Source: Adiantum capillus-veneris (taxonomy: Eukaryota; Streptophyta; Polypodiopsida; Polypodiales; Pteridaceae). Taken from it: 58,000 nt of DNA. Every line of letters begins with the position of its first letter. Position 1 is the first letter of the stretch. The position numbers were made by a program, and so were the translations under genes. The stretch spans positions 87,948,087 to 88,006,086 of the forward strand of contig CM043966.1 in NCBI GenBank assembly GCA_014529385.2, given 5' to 3'. This document shows, piece by piece, positions 54,730 to 58,000 of the stretch. The notes beneath the pieces were generated by a model. It saw nothing but the letters and a program-made list of their open reading frames with translations, did no database searches and was not told the DNA's origin.

Positions 54730-55299
54730 AGATAAGGGGTTTTACAAACATGTCTTGAATGCACGTGATATGGTAGTTTCACACACAGTGACCCCTTGAG
54801 AATTTAATTAAGTAGGATATGTTAGCTTGAATGCTTCTATCCATTTTTCTCTTCAGAGACATGACAAGGTTATGTAGGAGAAAAGTATTTTGGGCCGTAG
54901 TGTCCAAAATACATTTATACGTTGTGCAATTACAGACCTACATGTAGTGTTTGGATTGGCATATATTGTCACATGGGATACAACATGGTCTAGGAACTGA
55001 AGGAGTTCGATTTAACCAGTGTGGAGCAAGGTTAATGAGGGTCCCTCTCACTCATGTTGCTGAGTGTTTACGATTACCTCAACACAGAAGTACCTCTCGT
55101 ACTTGAAGAATGTTCTTTTTCCAGACATCCTTATTTGAGATATATTCAATATGTGGAGAATACGAATCTTTGGGACTGACGCTAGCGCCCGCTATTTCAA
55201 TTGTGTGTCACAAAAAATTCTCCAGACAATGGTAAAATCCGTTTATAAGATCATTTTGAGCATGTCGTATCGGGTAAGATTTCAGTGGCCAAAAATTAT
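54730..55299. other. No gene recognised
   Basis: AT-rich spacer between LINE C and the minus-strand LTR. It may be flank or the remainder of G1; no frame or motif ties it to either. Confidence 0.4.
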
Positions 55300-56316
55300 T
55301 GGATACCTAGTCAAACGTTTTCTAACCTCACTCTTATCTTATTGCAGATATAGCGAGAACCACGAACATAATTGTCAATCCATGGGACGAAGCTGACTCG
55401 ACTAGTGAATAAAGGCTACAAGAGGGTGTCAATCTCTTGGAAAACAACAGACAACTCGCATCTAACACAAGCTACACTCAAATAACCTAAGTCATCAAAA
55501 GCTAGTCACTAAGCGGCAAACAAAACATGACCGTTACAGCATCAAACGATATCCGAATGTTATGAAACTTCTAGGACAAGTATATAAGACCTACGTACAC
55601 ATGCTTATGGTTTCAGATCTCACTTTTGATAAAGTGCAAAAAACGCGATTATTAACAGTAGTGTGAGATTTTGACCTAGTCGTTTCTGACCCTGAATGCA
55701 TCTAAATGCTTAGCAATGATGCCCCAATACTCCGTATATGCTTACTTTGTGATTTCCTAGCTTAAATTCCTACTTATGATGAAATAAGGCCACGGGTTGG
55801 CGATGCCAAAAGCTACAAATTACCATAATATGTTTACCTCAATGCGTAGAGCTCTTACATGCAGTTGAAACTCAACAAACGACATTGCAATGTGACAACC
55901 AACAAGGGAGTAGGAAGCATGAGAAGGAGAGAGGTGAGTGCCATTACCTCACGCTGTGTATTTCTTATCCAAAACTTAATAAAATCTTTAAAAAATTAGT
56001 TTTTATACCTTAGCCAAGGTTTAAAATGTGTAGTGTCCCGGCACTCAAGACCTTTGAGGCTCCACAACTTACTATATCTGCAACCTAGGTACACTAACTG
56101 AATTATCCTTTATATATTGGAACTCTTATTGAGCCCGTAACATTACAATTATCACAATGGCTAAATAAGTCGGGAAATTACAATATATGGCCATTTTGTA
56201 AAGATGTGAAAAGTGTGTAACTCCAATCTTCACTAGTTCTTCATATTCATCTTTGATGCATTCATAAGGCTTCAGTCTTTAGTAGCTCATGTTAACCGAC
56301 ATCGGCTTAGTTAACA
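55300..56316 (-). repeat. 3' LTR of a second Athila/Tat-like element (G2, minus strand)
   Basis: Complement of the G1 LTR, about 1.0 kb. It starts TGTTAACTAAG at 56316 and ends TATCCA at 55300, with an 11-bp insertion near that end. Just outside the start (56317-56327) the minus strand reads AAAGGGAGGAA, a polypurine tract. The LTR is therefore a 3' LTR and the interior lies to the right. Confidence 0.8.
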
Positions 56317-58000
56317 TTCCTCCCTTTCGATTTTAGTGCCCATCCTCAGGAACTGCTGGAAAGTGTCTGTGGAGGCTGTGGAAGCGTTTTCATTGGTTGT
56401 TGATGGGCTGATCATCTTCATTTGTCGTTAAATTTGTTGATGATGTTCAATTTGCTGCAGCATCTTCATTGGTTCGAAGTTGTTTCTAATGTGAGAGATG
56501 ATGTTGCATTTGTCCATTGTAATAACATAAAGATGAGGCTGCTGTTTATTAATGAAAAGTATGTAAAAGGGAAGTAGAACAATGCGGCTCTAAATTAGGG
56601 TCTAATATTTGGATGACCAAAGGGAAAGAACCCAGTGGGAAAAAAGTGCCTTTGGGATACACACATTATTGGAGTACTTATTAGCATGGGAAATATTAAG
56701 AAAGTACTGAAGGGATTATTTACTAATAGATATTAAAATAAGAGGGCAACAAATATATGAAGGTAGCATGATTGAACATTGGTTTTCCTGTTGTAGTCCA
56801 CTCAAGCTGCATAGGTGGCAGCAAAAAAGAGTGTCTAATGCATATGTTCGATGATGGGACATCCTATATGCATTCATAGAAATGCATGAGAAACAATATG
56901 CTATGCAAGAAAGATTTTGAGGGGTTCTTCATAATGATGGTGTAGCTATAAAAGCACATGACATGGATTTGCAAGCTGGCAACCCTTTAAGAATTTTTTT
57001 GTTATCGAGGAAATGTGCTCTTATCTTACTGTGCACTGTGCGTGAGTGTTGAACTCTACAACACTCCACCAATTGTAAGTTAATAGACTTCGACTCTTAT
57101 GATCATCTCATCTAGCATGAGCGATATGACTTAGTTATGCTGAACTCTTTTAGCTTGAGCGTAAGCCTAATAACTACAACTCTTAGCACATAGTTTATTA
57201 CAACTTGAAGCTTTGGGACTAATGCTTTGCTCATTTTATGGCTCAACAGCCCCCGACTCTGACTATGCCAAAGAGTTTCTTTTTTTTCTTTTCTTTTTTG
57301 CACCTTGGCACCTTGACTTTTTACATTCTTGTGCTTACTACAAACATTTCTTCAAGTAAAAGTAAGCTTGAATCCTTAAAAAGAGGATTAGCAAAGGACC
57401 AAGTTGGCTTTGAAGGTTTCTTTTGCCATACCCGTTTTATCTTCTTTGAATCTGCATTTGCTCTGGTTGGGTTGTCCTTTTTTGACTGTGAAGTCTCTAT
57501 TGTTTGTTTGATTCTCCAATTAGGCTTGTTGATAGGAGTCTTTGATGTTGTTGTAGGCCTCTGTTCACTGTCAAAATTTGGCTTTTGACTAGGAGCATTG
57601 GGAGACTTAGGAATCCAAATCTCTTGATGACCTTTGTATCTGCTTTGTTGACTTTGCTTCGCTCTAGTTCTTGTTGAGTTCTTGAGATCTTCATGTAGGT
57701 CTGGTGTAGTTTCAATTGGCTTGTGGTTGACTGGTAGCCAAATCTTTGTATAATCTATGTAGAATCCTTGTCCAAGAGGAAGATACTTTGAGATCCGTTT
57801 TTGTTCTCTATCCTCTTGAGAGTTGTGGTAGACTTTAGCATCTTTTGATGTTGTTTTGTTGTATACCTGCTTCTTAGATATCCTAGGATATTGTCGAGGT
57901 TGATACCTTGTGGGCCTTATTTCTTGGGAGGACTTGATGTTACGTCATATGCCCTTACCTGCAGTTTTGGTACCCATATATGTTTGTTAGCTCTATTGTA
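56317..58000 (-). mobile_element. G2 internal region, running off the window
   Basis: Follows the purine tract. The first kilobase has no frame. The frame at 57338-57942 belongs here. The 5' LTR and PBS should lie beyond 58000. Confidence 0.65.
57338..57942 (-). pseudogene. G2 open frame of unknown function, no start codon
   Basis: About 200 codons open between an upstream TGA (~57943) and a TAA, without an ATG near its start. The product would be rich in Gln, Lys, Ser, Thr and Pro. It carries TKIWLPVN and QEIWIPKS, two copies of an IW(L/I)P motif, and a third (KHIWVPKL) lies in the adjoining frame further right. The end is basic (KRVWQKKPSKPTWSF). It lies about 1 kb upstream of the 3' LTR, where Athila/Tat elements can carry an extra ORF, but no similarity to a known envelope-like protein is evident. 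It may be a pol-linker remnant. Confidence 0.4.

Overview
The window looks like gene-poor chromosomal DNA from a vascular plant with a large, repeat-filled genome. The evidence is seven LTR-retrotransposon primer-binding sites complementary to initiator tRNA-Met (TGGTATCAGAGC or close variants), one complementary to plant tRNA-Asp, an intact Ty1/copia polyprotein of plant type, plant L1-like LINEs with a zf-RVT-like tail, and long (AG)n/(CT)n tracts. I cannot name the species; a fern, gymnosperm or large-genome angiosperm would all fit. Nothing is bacterial: there are no operons, no CRISPR array and no recognisable host rRNA or tRNA gene.

Region 1-21 kb is a nest built on two head-to-head LINE copies. 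LINE A (minus, 1-1547 and 3280-~3670) is split by a 1.7 kb TRIM-like element (1548-3274, TSD CCCTC). LINE B (plus, starting ~4390) is cut in turn by a 5.8 kb minus-strand gypsy-like element (5626-11413, TSD GCTGG), by a large-LTR element (12434-19196, TSD ACGC) whose right LTR itself carries a solo LTR (16905-18163), and apparently by a second solo LTR (19355-20936, TSD ATTG). LINE B also has an internal inversion of about 0.6 kb. Removing the insertions restores LINE-like order.

Region 21-23.7 kb is the only part with a hint of host sequence. A 49-codon open segment ends in a stop and sits behind a good 3' splice site (21848-21999). It is surrounded by a hairpin-ended element with tRNA-like promoter boxes and by copies of a probable SINE.

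Region 23.7-28.9 kb is a complete Copia element on the minus strand: 227-bp LTRs that I read as identical, PBS, PPT, an AAAAA target duplication and one uninterrupted 1428-codon gag-pol frame. It is the youngest and most likely active element here. Region 29-38.7 kb is old minus-strand gypsy-like debris. It is cut by a 2.4 kb non-autonomous LTR element (31119-33517, TSD AGGAT) with a 240-codon frame of unknown origin, and it holds a 282-bp MITE (34339-34620).

At 39180-41935 lies a complete gag-only LTR element of TR-GAG type: 252-bp LTRs with one mismatch, TSD TCAAC and an intact 320-aa gag with two zinc knuckles. It sits inside the LTR of an older element. At 44298-48290 a plus-strand gypsy (tRNA-Asp PBS, Athila/Tat-like) begins and is followed by LINE C (48300-54729), a near full-length but dead L1-type copy. 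A minus-strand LTR of the same gypsy family (55300-56316) begins another copy that runs off the right edge.

Functionally, Copia could supply its own machinery, and the gag-only and non-autonomous elements would need enzymes from other elements. LINE A, B and C are decayed, with stop codons that fit cytosine-deamination changes.
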